Source of the DNA: an uncultured Gemmatimonadota bacterium
GTDB taxonomy: Bacteria > Gemmatimonadota > Gemmatimonadetes > Gemmatimonadales > Gemmatimonadaceae
NCBI GenBank assembly: GCA_946479895.1
Contig: CAMLHT010000035.1
Span: forward strand, 1 to 20,166
DNA length: 20,166 bases
Reading direction: 5' to 3'
The notes beneath the pieces were generated by a model, which saw nothing but the letters and a program-made list of their open reading frames with translations, made no database searches and was not told the origin of the DNA. Below, in pieces: positions 1 through 7,465 of this stretch (the first letter of the stretch is position 1; each line of letters opens with the position of its first letter). The position numbers and the translations under genes are program-made.

Positions 1-187
1 AGGGCGGAGGGCGGAGGACGGAGGGCGGAGGACGGAGGACGGAGGGCGGAGGACGACAGCGACGCACCGGCTCGGGCTAGCTGTTCATGCCGCCGATACC
101 TCTCGTTTCCTCCGTCGGCATTCCCTCCGCCCTCCGTCCTCCGCCCTCCGCCCTCCGCCCTCCGCCCTCCGTCCTCCGTCCTCGGCC
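1..187. repeat. Inverted pair of 7-bp tandem repeats (repeat A)
   Basis: The first ~54 bases are tandem copies of a 7-bp purine-rich unit (ggagggc or ggaggac). Bases ~124-187 are tandem copies of the complementary unit (ccctccg or tcctccg). The two arms can pair over about 50 bp with scattered mismatches around a ~70-nt spacer. The array abuts the stop codon of the M42 peptidase gene, which is read towards it, so it may act as its terminator or mRNA 3' structure. No gene is seen in these first 189 bases. The repeat may extend beyond the left edge of the window. Confidence 0.85.
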
Positions 188-189
188 CT

Positions 190-1260
190 CTACCTCGCCG
201 TAAAGTCCGTCTTCGCCGTCACCTGCCGGCATGCCTCCGCGATCAGCGTCGCCGTGCGGTCGACGTCGTCGAGGCTCACCATTTCGTTGGGTGAGTGCAT
301 GTAGCGGTTCGGGATCGAGACGAGCGCCGTCGCCACGCCCTCGCGCGAGATGTGGATCGCGTCGGCGTTCGTCGCCGTGTCGCGGCCGGCGGCGTGGAGG
401 CTGAACGGAATCTGGTGGCGATCGGCGGTCGCGCGGAGGAGCTCGAACACCACGGGCGAGAGCATCGCGCCGCGGCTCAGCACCGGGCCGCCCCCGACCT
501 TGTGGTCACCGATCTCCTTCTTCTCCATGCCCGGGTGATCCGTCGCGAACGTCACGTCGACGCAGATCGCCATCTTCGGGTTGATGCAGTTGGTGCAGAC
601 GATGGCGCCGCCGCCATGCCAGGCGATCTCCTCCTGCGTCGTCGCGGCGGCGACCACGCGCGCCGGCCCGGGGTTCTGCGCGTAACGCCGCAGCGCCTCG
701 AGGACCACGAACGCGCCGATGCGATCGTCGATCGAGCGGGAGACCAGGCGGTTGTTCGGGAAGTCCATCGTCCGCGAGTCGATGACGCCCGGGTCGCCCA
801 CCTGGAGCCGCGCGTCGGCCTCGGCCCGCGTCGTCGCCCCGATGTCCACCCAGAGATCGGTGAACTTCGACGCCACCTCGCGGTCGGTCGCCTTCTGGAG
901 ATGGATCGGCTTCTTGCCGACGACGCCGATCACGTCCCCGCTGCGTCCGGAGAACCGGATGCGCTGGCCGACGAGCACCTGGCAGTCCCAGCCGCCGATC
1001 GGCGAGAAGTACACGATGCCGTCATCGTCGATGTACTGCACGATGACGCCGATCTCGTCGATGTGCCCGTCGAGCATGATCGTCGGGCTGCCGCCGGGAT
1101 TCACCTCGGCCATGCTGTTGCCCGCGACGTCGGACGTCACGACATCCGCGAAGGTGGCGGCTTCCTCACGCCAGACGCGCGCCGCGGGACCTTCGAAGCC
1201 GGAAGGTCCGGGCGTGTCCAGCAGGCGCTTCAGAAATGCGAGTGACGACGATGAGAGCAC
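190..1260 (-). CDS. M42 family metallopeptidase (aminopeptidase)
   Basis: 356-aa cytosolic dinuclear-metal aminopeptidase of the M42 (FrvX/PepA/TET) family, which usually forms dodecameric shells trimming peptides released by other proteases. The family's metal and catalytic residues are all visible: H66 in DGHIDEIG, D178/D179 in SIDDRIG, E210-E211 in TTQEEI, D235 in CVDVT and H322 near the C-terminus in NRYMHSPNE. Length is typical for the family (about 340-360 aa). The start is GTG at 1258-1260. There is no signal peptide. It is read on the same strand as the amidohydrolase/membrane pair upstream but is separated from it by a repeat hairpin, so it probably has its own promoter or depends on read-through. 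Substrate preference (acidic, hydrophobic or basic N-terminal residues) cannot be read from the sequence. Confidence 0.92.
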   Translation of the reverse strand: MLSSSSLAFLKRLLDTPGPSGFEGPAARVWREEAATFADVVTSDVAGNSMAEVNPGGSPTIMLDGHIDEIGVIVQYIDDDGIVYFSPIGGWDCQVLVGQRIRFSGRSGDVIGVVGKKPIHLQKATDREVASKFTDLWVDIGATTRAEADARLQVGDPGVIDSRTMDFPNNRLVSRSIDDRIGAFVVLEALRRYAQNPGPARVVAAATTQEEIAWHGGGAIVCTNCINPKMAICVDVTFATDHPGMEKKEIGDHKVGGGPVLSRGAMLSPVVFELLRATADRHQIPFSLHAAGRDTATNADAIHISREGVATALVSIPNRYMHSPNEMVSLDDVDRTATLIAEACRQVTAKTDFTAR

Positions 1261-1300
1261 GGACGGGGGGAACGAGGTTGGAAAATGGTAGCACGAGGGG

Positions 1301-1398
1301 CAGTGGGAGTGGGAGTGGGAGTGGGAGTGGGAGTGAAATAGGGCAGGCAGACTCTCCCACTCCCACCGCCACTCACACTCACACTCACACTCACACTC
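1301..1398. repeat. Inverted pair of 6-bp tandem repeats (repeat B)
   Basis: Five perfect gtggga units (1303-1332) are followed after a short A-rich spacer by ctcccactcccac (1354-1366), which is exactly complementary to two units, and then by about four actcac units (1371-1394). The actcac units can pair with the first arm only imperfectly. The array fills the gap between the small membrane-protein gene and the M42 gene, both on the minus strand. Its right end overlaps the last two codons of the membrane-protein gene. It probably forms a long hairpin at the 3' end of the amidohydrolase operon. Confidence 0.85.
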
Positions 1399-1831
1399 GC
1401 CGTATCGGAAACACCCAGAACGCCACGGCGAGAATCCCCACCCCGGCGGCGAAGGGGCGATAGTCGCCGGTGAGGCCGTAATAGAGAATGCCGTACCACG
1501 CGACCATCTGCCCGAAAAGCAGGCCGTGCAGGCTGTCCGGGAGACCGACCGACTCCCGCCGACGGCGCGCGAAGCGGCTGTTGTAGAAGCGCAGGTCGAT
1601 CATCTGCGCGAGTGCATACAACCATGTGAGCACGCCGACGCCCTGGAGCCGGTTGAGGAACTGGCTGTCGCGCGCGGCGATGGGCCCGAGGCTGTGAAAC
1701 ACGTAGACCGCGAGCCCGACGAACAGCGTCACGGCGACCAGCACGCCACGCACGCGCGCCAGCGCCTCGGGCGTCAGCCACCCGAAGCGCGGTCCGGTCG
1801 TCGTACTGCCCGTCTTCATGGCATCGATCAT
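1391..1831 (-). CDS. Small four-helix integral membrane protein, unknown function
   Basis: 146-aa protein with four predicted membrane segments at about residues 28-49, 64-80, 101-120 and 125-142. A basic, arginine-rich cytoplasmic-type loop (FARRRRESVG) lies between segments 2 and 3. I do not recognise a family. The ATG chosen (1829-1831) overlaps the TGA stop of the amidohydrolase gene by 4 bases, which implies translational coupling and one operon; a second in-frame ATG lies four codons later. The last codon and the stop (GTG TGA) lie inside the gtgtga tandem repeat that follows, so the C-terminus may vary among relatives. The pairing suggests a role linked to the periplasmic amidohydrolase, but that is inference. 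Confidence 0.75.
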   Translation of the reverse strand: MIDAMKTGSTTTGPRFGWLTPEALARVRGVLVAVTLFVGLAVYVFHSLGPIAARDSQFLNRLQGVGVLTWLYALAQMIDLRFYNSRFARRRRESVGLPDSLHGLLFGQMVAWYGILYYGLTGDYRPFAAGVGILAVAFWVFPIRRV

Positions 1832-3501
1832 GGACGCTGGTACACGACTTTGCCACCGATAAATGTTGCGACGACGCCGGTCCCGAGGATCTGATCCTCC
1901 GGGACCCGCATGATGTCCTGGTCGAGGATGACGAAGTCCGCGTACTTGCCGGGTGTCAGGGAACCCATGACCTGCTCCTGGAACGCGGCGGCGGCGGGCC
2001 AGATCGTGATGGACTTGAGGGCCTCCTCGCGGGTCATCTTCTCGGCGGGCAGCCATCCACCGGGCGGCCAGTCGTTGTCGTCGGCGCGGGAAACCGCGGC
2101 GTGGAAGGAGTAGAGCGGGTTCACGCGCTCCACCGGAAAGTCGCTGCCGTTGGGGATGATGACGCCGGTGTTCAGCAGCGCGCGCCACGCGTAGGCCCCC
2201 AGCGAGCGGGCGTAGCCGATGCGGGTTGGCACCCAGTTCATGTCGCTCGTCTGGTGAACGGCCTGCATCGCCGGGATGACGCCGAGCTTCGCGAACCGCG
2301 GGATGTCGGCGAAGTTGAGGACCTGCGCGTGCTCGACGCGGAAGCGGTGGTCGGCGGTCGGCACGGCGGCAAGCGCGGCCTCGTAGGCGTCGAGCACGAC
2401 GCGATTGCCGCGGTCGCCGATGGCGTGCGTGTTGACCTGGAACCCGGCGCGCAGGCCGCGGGTCGCGACGTCCCGGATGTGCTCCGGGGCGGACACGAGC
2501 AGGCCGGAGTTCTTCGGGTCGTCGGCGTACGGATCGAGCAGCGCCGCGCCCCGGGAGCCGAGGGCGCCGTCGGAGTAGAGCTTGATGGCGCGGATCCAGA
2601 GGTGGCCGTCGTACAGCGCGCTCTGCGGACCGCGGGCGAAGTAGTGGTTGATGGCCGCGGAATCGTCACCGACCATGATGTAGCCGCGCAGGCCGAACTC
2701 GCCCGCCTTCGCCATCTCCTCGAAGATGTCGATCACGGCCTTCGGCTCGCCGGCGTCGTGAATGCCGACGAGGCCGTAGCGCTGCGACTCGCGGATGGCG
2801 GCGAGCGTCGCCTCGCGGATCTCCGCCTTCGTGGGAGCGGGGATGACCCGCTCGATGAGGCTCGTGGCATTGTCGACGAAGACGCCGGTCGGCTCGCCGC
2901 CGGGCCCCCGCTCGATGCGGCCGCCGGCGGGATCCTTCGTCGCGGCGGTGACGCCCGCGGCCTTCATGGCCGCCGCATTCACCAGGATCGCGTGGCCATC
3001 CACGCGCTCGAGGACGACGGGGTTGTTCGGGCTGATGCGGGTCAGCGCGTCATGCGTCGGAAAGCGGGTATCGCCCCACTTGTTCTGGTCCCACCCTCGG
3101 CCCTGGATCCACCGGCCCGCTGGGGCGCCCGCGAGGCGCTCGCTCACGCGCTGGAGCACCTGCTCGTACGAGCGGGTGTCCGCCAGCCTCACGTTCGCCA
3201 GGGAGTATCCGAGCCCGAGCAGGTGGGCGTGGGCGTCGACGATGCCGGGGACGATCGTGCGGCCGGCGGCATCCATGAGGCGCGTGTTCGCGCCGCGCAG
3301 CGCCAGCGCTTCGGCTTCGGATCCGACGAACTGGATCCGTCCGTCCCGAACCGCGAGGGCCGAGGCGAGTGGCCGGGCGTCGTCGACGGTATAGACGCGG
3401 GCGTTGGTGACGATCAGGTCCGCTGGCTGGCTTGCCGGATGCTGGGCGGGCAGGAGCGAGGCGGCCGACAGCAGGCAGGCCGCAAGGGTCGAACGGATCA
3501 T
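1828..3501 (-). CDS. Exported YtcJ-like amidohydrolase (amidohydrolase family 3)
   Basis: 557-aa metal-dependent hydrolase of the amidohydrolase 3 (YtcJ) group, which cleaves amide bonds in small molecules; the actual substrate is not predictable. The ATG at 3499-3501 gives a clean signal peptide (MIRSTLAACLLSAASLLPAQ), so it should act in the periplasm; an upstream in-frame start would add 36 non-signal residues. The N-terminal beta part runs through DLIVTNARVYTVDD. The metal-binding HxH is H91/H93 in VDAHAHLLG, with H359 (NTHAIGDRG), H391 (RVEHAQ) and D454 (NGSDFPVE) as the later ligands. The C-terminal GSLTPGKYADFVILD return strand is intact. It is the first gene of a two-gene operon and is divergent from the M61 peptidase gene. 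Confidence 0.9.
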   Translation of the reverse strand: MIRSTLAACLLSAASLLPAQHPASQPADLIVTNARVYTVDDARPLASALAVRDGRIQFVGSEAEALALRGANTRLMDAAGRTIVPGIVDAHAHLLGLGYSLANVRLADTRSYEQVLQRVSERLAGAPAGRWIQGRGWDQNKWGDTRFPTHDALTRISPNNPVVLERVDGHAILVNAAAMKAAGVTAATKDPAGGRIERGPGGEPTGVFVDNATSLIERVIPAPTKAEIREATLAAIRESQRYGLVGIHDAGEPKAVIDIFEEMAKAGEFGLRGYIMVGDDSAAINHYFARGPQSALYDGHLWIRAIKLYSDGALGSRGAALLDPYADDPKNSGLLVSAPEHIRDVATRGLRAGFQVNTHAIGDRGNRVVLDAYEAALAAVPTADHRFRVEHAQVLNFADIPRFAKLGVIPAMQAVHQTSDMNWVPTRIGYARSLGAYAWRALLNTGVIIPNGSDFPVERVNPLYSFHAAVSRADDNDWPPGGWLPAEKMTREEALKSITIWPAAAAFQEQVMGSLTPGKYADFVILDQDIMRVPEDQILGTGVVATFIGGKVVYQRP

Positions 3502-3664
3502 CGGCGGGGAGGGGGTGCCGTCGGTGGGAAGCGGTGGCCGGGAGGGCATCTCCAAATCTATAGAAGGGGGACGCCCCACGGCCCGGCCCCGCGCGGTTGT
3601 CCAATCCACGGCATCTTTCCCGCACAGCCTTCAGACCTTCCGGCCATTCAACGGAGTCCTATCG
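3502..3664. promoter_or_regulatory. Divergent intergenic promoter region (amidohydrolase / M61 peptidase)
   Basis: 163-bp gap between two divergent genes. A perfect palindrome TCTATAGA at 3557-3564 offers a TATAGA -10-like hexamer on both strands, about 55 nt upstream of the amidohydrolase start and 100 nt upstream of the M61 start. I see no convincing -35 box at the right distance on either strand, so the promoter assignment is tentative. A Shine-Dalgarno GGAG at 3653-3656 serves the M61 gene. Confidence 0.3.
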
Positions 3665-5479
3665 ATGTTCAGCCCGCGTCACTCGATCGCCCTGCTCGGC
3701 TTCCCGGTCATCAGTGCGCTCGCGCAGGGTCCCGGGGCACGTCCCCCCGCGGACACCGTCTCGGCGCCGATCTCCGGCGTCGCCTACGAGGTGACCTACG
3801 ACCGGCGGACCGCGCCGACGGGCACGTATGGCGTGCGCATGACGTTCACCGCCGACGGCTCGGGCCCCGTGATCCTCTCGCTGCCGGCCTGGACGCCGGG
3901 GGCGTACGAGATCTCGAACTTCGCGCGGGGCGTGGTGGGCTTCTCCGTCGCGAGCGGGGGCCGGGACGTCGCGTGGGACAAGATGGATTTCGACACCTGG
4001 CGGATGCGGCCGGGCGCGGGCCCGGTGGAGGTGCGATTCAACGTCGTCGCCGACACGCTCGACAACGCGATGTCCTGGGCGCGGCCGGACTTCCTGCTCT
4101 TCAACGGGACGAACGCCTTCCTGTATCCCGAGGGCCGTTCGCTCGACTACGCGGCCCGCGTCACGGTCAACACGGACGCCGACTGGACGATCGCGACGGG
4201 CATGACGGCCACGGGGCGCAACACGTTCACTGCCTCGAACTACCATGACCTCGTCGACATGCCGTTCTTCGTCGGCAGCTTCGACATGGACAGCGTCAGG
4301 GCGTCCGATCGCTGGATCCGGTTCGCGAGCTATCCCCGCGGCGTGGTTCCCGCGGCGGCACGGACGACGGCGCTGTCGCAGCTGGCGAAGGTGGTTCCTC
4401 CGCAGGTCGCGGTGTTCGGCGAGGCTCCGTGGACCAGCTACACCGTGATGCAGATCGTCGATTCGACCTTCGGGGGCGCGAGCGGCCTGGAGCACCAGAA
4501 CTCTCACGTCGACATCCTCTCGCCCCAGTACCTCGGCAGTCCGTTCCAGCCCTCGCTCTACGCGCACGAGATCTTCCACTCGTGGAACGTGAAGCGGCTG
4601 CGCCCGGCCGAGATGTGGCCGTACATCTATTCGCGCCCGCAGCCGACGCCGTGGCTGTGGGTCAGCGAAGGGATCACGGACTACTACGCCGACCTCGCGG
4701 AAGTCCGGGGTCAGGTGATCGATCCGGGCGGCTTCTATCAGCTCCTTGCGGGCAAGATCAACGAGGTGAACGGGGTGATTCCGGTGGCGCTCGAGGATGC
4801 GTCGCTGAGCACCTGGGTCCATCCCGTGGACGGCACCGGCTACATCTACTATCCCAAGGGATCGCTCGCCGGGTTCATGATCGACGTGATGATCCGCGAC
4901 GCGTCGGACAACGCGAAGTCGCTCGACACGGTCATGCGTGAGCTGTACGAGACCACGTACAAGCGCGGGCGCGGCTTCACGCCGGAAGACTGGTGGGGCG
5001 CGGTGTCGCGCGCGGCGGGTGGCAAGTCGTTCAGCGAGTTCTACGCGAAGTACGTGGACGGACGCGAGGCGTACCCGTGGGACGAGATCCTGCCGAAGGC
5101 GGGTCTCAAGCCCGTGTGGGACCGCGCGCCGCGCATGGGCGTGTATTCGCAGCAATCCGCGGAGGGCATCGTCGTCACCTCCACCGAGCCCGGCAGCTCG
5201 GCCGCCCTCGCCGGCGTGAAGGCGGGCGACATCCTGGTCTCGGTCGGGGAGATCGCGGTGGACGACCAGAACTTCGGCCCGAAGTTCCGGATGAAGTACG
5301 CGAACGCGGCGGAAGGATCACCGCTGCCGATCGTGGTCGTGCGCGCCGGCCAGCGGATGACGCTCGACGCGAAGCTGATGTTCGCCCAGACGCAGGTCAG
5401 GGTCGAAGCGGATGCGGCGGCTTCGGCGAAGGCGAAGCGGGTGCTTCAGGGCATCCTGACGGGAGCAAGCAGGCCGTAG
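3665..5479 (+). CDS. Secreted M61 glycyl-aminopeptidase-like metalloprotease with PDZ domain
   Basis: 604-aa zinc metallopeptidase of family M61. ATG at 3665 has GGAG 8 nt upstream, and the N-terminus reads as a signal peptide (MFSPRHSIALLGFPVISALA), so it acts in the periplasm or outside the cell. An N-terminal beta-rich M61 domain spans about 37-210. The gluzincin active site is HEIFHSWN (H301, E302, H305), with the third zinc ligand E335 in WVSEGITDYYADL. A PDZ domain occupies about 488-570 (GIVVTSTEPGSSAALAGVKAGD). The domain order and length match bacterial M61 proteins, which cleave N-terminal glycine or alanine from peptides. It stands alone on the plus strand and runs into a repeat hairpin shared with the convergent lipoprotein gene. 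Confidence 0.93.
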   Translation: MFSPRHSIALLGFPVISALAQGPGARPPADTVSAPISGVAYEVTYDRRTAPTGTYGVRMTFTADGSGPVILSLPAWTPGAYEISNFARGVVGFSVASGGRDVAWDKMDFDTWRMRPGAGPVEVRFNVVADTLDNAMSWARPDFLLFNGTNAFLYPEGRSLDYAARVTVNTDADWTIATGMTATGRNTFTASNYHDLVDMPFFVGSFDMDSVRASDRWIRFASYPRGVVPAAARTTALSQLAKVVPPQVAVFGEAPWTSYTVMQIVDSTFGGASGLEHQNSHVDILSPQYLGSPFQPSLYAHEIFHSWNVKRLRPAEMWPYIYSRPQPTPWLWVSEGITDYYADLAEVRGQVIDPGGFYQLLAGKINEVNGVIPVALEDASLSTWVHPVDGTGYIYYPKGSLAGFMIDVMIRDASDNAKSLDTVMRELYETTYKRGRGFTPEDWWGAVSRAAGGKSFSEFYAKYVDGREAYPWDEILPKAGLKPVWDRAPRMGVYSQQSAEGIVVTSTEPGSSAALAGVKAGDILVSVGEIAVDDQNFGPKFRMKYANAAEGSPLPIVVVRAGQRMTLDAKLMFAQTQVRVEADAAASAKAKRVLQGILTGASRP

Positions 5480-5570
5480 ACGGTAGACCGCAGACGGTAG
5501 AACGTAGAGCGTAGAGCGTCGAACTAGAGCGTAGAACGCAGACCGCCACTACGGTCTACGTTCTACGATC
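5475..5570. repeat. Imperfect tandem/inverted repeat between convergent genes (repeat C), likely bidirectional terminator
   Basis: Downstream of the M61 stop are several copies of a ~7-bp unit (gtagagc, gtagaac, gtagacg) from about 5476 to 5540, followed by complementary copies (ctacggtctacgttctacg, 5548-5567). A 12-bp arm gtagaacgtaga (5497-5508) matches tctacgttctac (5555-5566) perfectly. It fills the gap between two convergent genes, the natural place for a bidirectional terminator. There is no U-tract. The unit differs from repeats A, B and E, but the purine-first, pyrimidine-second layout is the same. Confidence 0.8.
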
Positions 5571-5580
5571 TTCCCACTAC

Positions 5581-6198
5581 CTACCGATGGAACGGCACCG
5601 CGATCGCCGTCCACGGAGCCTGGCCGCCGATCGCGGCGCCGCGCACGAGCTTGGTGACCGTGTTGAAGGCTTCGTCCGAGTAGCCCGGGATCGTCACGCC
5701 GATGACGCGCTCGTTGAGCGTCTTGTAGTCGAGCGAATCCTGGGAGACGTACACGAGCACGTAGCCGTCCTCCATGATGCCGTTGGCGCGGCGTTCCCCG
5801 GGCGAGCCGCCCTGGGGAATCCCCTGAGCGTCGACCGGGGGTGGCGTGCGGCCGGGCCGGCGCAGGAGGCGCGACGTATCGTTCAGCGCGCGGGCAGCGA
5901 AGCGCGTCGAGATCTCCTGGATCCCGGGCGGCAGCCGCTTCGACCCCGCCGAGTCGGCCGGAAAGAGGAGCTGGGTGCCCTCGCCGGGAACCACGTAGAA
6001 CGCGGCGAGGTGCGCGGACTCGGGCATCTCGACGCGGAGGTGCAGCGGCAGCCGATCGTTGCCGAGGATCTCGACGGTCGGGGTCAGGGCCGGCGCGGTG
6101 CCGAAGGTCTTCGGCTTGGGATTGCCGGCGCACGCGGCGGCGGCAAGGACGAGACCGATCGAAAGGGAGCGAATGGCGACGTGCACTGATGACCTCAT
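5581..6198 (-). CDS. Lipoprotein, DUF4384-like (tentative)
   Basis: 205-aa predicted lipoprotein: a short basic N-terminus, a hydrophobic core (SIGLVLAAAAC) and a lipobox cysteine at residue 23. The region LHLRVEMPESAHLAAFYV...GTQLLFPADSAGSKRLPPG (about 51-92) resembles the DUF4384 pattern of a surface-contact domain with a 'LFP' turn and 'aG..P' strand, but the match is by eye and weak. The C-terminal half has no recognised motif. The ATG at 6196-6198 is used; a GTG four codons in (6184-6186) has a better-placed GAGG and could be the true start, still leaving a full signal. It is monocistronic, convergent with the M61 gene, and separated from the pilin operon upstream by a strong hairpin. 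Confidence 0.75.
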   Translation of the reverse strand: MRSSVHVAIRSLSIGLVLAAAACAGNPKPKTFGTAPALTPTVEILGNDRLPLHLRVEMPESAHLAAFYVVPGEGTQLLFPADSAGSKRLPPGIQEISTRFAARALNDTSRLLRRPGRTPPPVDAQGIPQGGSPGERRANGIMEDGYVLVYVSQDSLDYKTLNERVIGVTIPGYSDEAFNTVTKLVRGAAIGGQAPWTAIAVPFHR

Positions 6199-6240
6199 GA
6201 AGGACGGCGTTTCCCTGAATACCCCACAGGGCCCGAAACG

Positions 6241-6281
6241 TTAACGCGGTGCGGCTTCGTCCAGAAGCCGCACCGCGTCAA
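6241..6281 (-). terminator. Hairpin terminator of the minor-pilin operon
   Basis: Eighteen-base arms, ttaacgcggtgcggcttc (6241-6258) and gaagccgcaccgcgtcaa (6264-6281), pair with a single mismatch around a 5-nt loop. The hairpin lies 30 bases past the PilX-like stop codon on the minus strand. There is no long U-tract, so it could be a stabilising or Rho-assisted 3' end rather than a classical intrinsic terminator. Confidence 0.7.
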
Positions 6282-6310
6282 CCGACACGCAACGACCGGT
6301 GATCCCCTAC

Positions 6311-7465
6311 CTACCAGGCGGGAAGCAGGTCGATGTAGCTGTTCGTCATGGTCCGATACGATTGCAACCCCTTTGAAGCCTTCGAGACGTTGCAGGAGTT
6401 GTAGACGTAGGTCTTCTGGCCGTTCGCCGTGGAGTTGTCGGAGAGGTCGGCGGACGGCGGCACCGTGGCGCCGAGCAGGTAGTTCAGGCCGCTCAGGGTC
6501 GCGCCGGAGGTCGTGTTGTTTCCGTTGGACGTCAGCGCGCCGCCGATGAGCACCACGCCGTCCCACATGTTGCTGCCGCTGATGGTGAAGTTGCTGTCGG
6601 CGATGATCATGCCGCGGCCGGCATTGGGTAGCGTCATGCTCCGCTTGACGCGGATGACGGGCCACGAGTTGGGGTTGTTCGCGAACCAGGTCGCGTTGGG
6701 GAACGCGTCGGGCGTCGGGACGGTGAAATCGGCGGAGATCGATCCGCCGAGAATGCCGGCCCAGTCGAGCTTGGAGGTTTCCTTGAGCGTGGTGAAGTTC
6801 TTCGTGGAGTCGATTGCCGGATTGCCGGAGAACGCCGCGACGGAACCGGCAAAGCCGCCGCCCGCGGGCACGATGGCTCCCGCCAGGGTCGGCTTGCCGC
6901 CGCCGGAATCGGCCGAGCACTGATCGGTCCCGTTGATCTCGCCGGCGTTGCCGTTCTTGGTAAGACCCGACAGGGCGAACCACGCGCCCTGCACGTTCAC
7001 CGTCGCCGTGTTCCAGGTGGCGTAGACGCCGACCGCCCGCCTGCCGTTCGTCGCGCGCGTGGCGCCGGTGAGCTTGATGCTCGTGTCGGTGCCGACCGAC
7101 CGGATGAAGTACAGGGCCGGAATGCTATCGTTGACGTGCTTGCGCACCTTGACCGACACGATGTCGGCGTAGCCGCCGACGAGCGAGACACGCGTGTACT
7201 CCGAGTCGGCATTGGCCGCCGTCGGATCGGCGAGGCAGTGCTGGCAGAAGCCGACTTCGCTGCGCCGGGCGATGAACTGCTCGAGGCCGGCGACGGCGAG
7301 GTTGTAGGCGCGGGTGTCGCCACGGTGCGCGGCGTTCGTGATGATCTCCGAGCTGGTGGCGGCGAACCCGGCGGCGATGCCGGCCGTCAGCACGACCATC
7401 ACCAGCAGCACCATCGGCATCGCGAAACCCAGCCGCGTGCGCGAGGCGTTCATGGACGCGTTCAT
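6311..7465 (-). CDS. PilX-like type IV pilus minor pilin / assembly protein
   Basis: 384-aa protein with an N-terminal prepilin-like segment: a short basic leader, G13-F14 cleavage point and a long hydrophobic helix (AMPMVLLVMVVLTAGIAAGF). The position-5 glutamate of true pilins is absent (Met instead), as is usual for PilX/GspK-like proteins. The rest is a large Ser/Thr/Asn-rich extracytoplasmic domain. It carries a closely spaced cysteine pair (FCQHC, 74-77) and single cysteines elsewhere, including one near the C-terminus, suggesting disulfides. It is the last gene of the operon; its ATG (7463-7465) overlaps the preceding TGA by one base (TGATG). The start could also be four codons later, at the second Met. 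The globular part is not recognisable by eye. Confidence 0.75.
   Translation of the reverse strand: MNASMNASRTRLGFAMPMVLLVMVVLTAGIAAGFAATSSEIITNAAHRGDTRAYNLAVAGLEQFIARRSEVGFCQHCLADPTAANADSEYTRVSLVGGYADIVSVKVRKHVNDSIPALYFIRSVGTDTSIKLTGATRATNGRRAVGVYATWNTATVNVQGAWFALSGLTKNGNAGEINGTDQCSADSGGGKPTLAGAIVPAGGGFAGSVAAFSGNPAIDSTKNFTTLKETSKLDWAGILGGSISADFTVPTPDAFPNATWFANNPNSWPVIRVKRSMTLPNAGRGMIIADSNFTISGSNMWDGVVLIGGALTSNGNNTTSGATLSGLNYLLGATVPPSADLSDNSTANGQKTYVYNSCNVSKASKGLQSYRTMTNSYIDLLPAW

Noticed and set aside
1..187. CRISPR array or MITE at the left edge
   Set aside because: Units are 7 bp in direct tandem without spacers, and the complementary arm makes it a hairpin. No cas genes or target-site duplications are seen.
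1236..1463. 75-aa frame with Gly-Ser and Thr-His dipeptide repeats
   Set aside because: The dipeptide runs are simply translations of repeat B. The frame crosses gene ends on the other strand and has no independent support.
3502..3609. Upstream start of the amidohydrolase adding 36 residues
   Set aside because: It would bury the signal peptide inside the protein; the ATG at 3499-3501 begins exactly at a proper signal sequence.
2101..4248. 715-aa plus-strand open frame opposite the amidohydrolase and crossing into the M61 gene
   Set aside because: It is antisense to a gene with intact catalytic motifs and a signal peptide. It is rich in Arg, Ala, Gly and Val with no domain signal, as expected from high-GC antisense frames.
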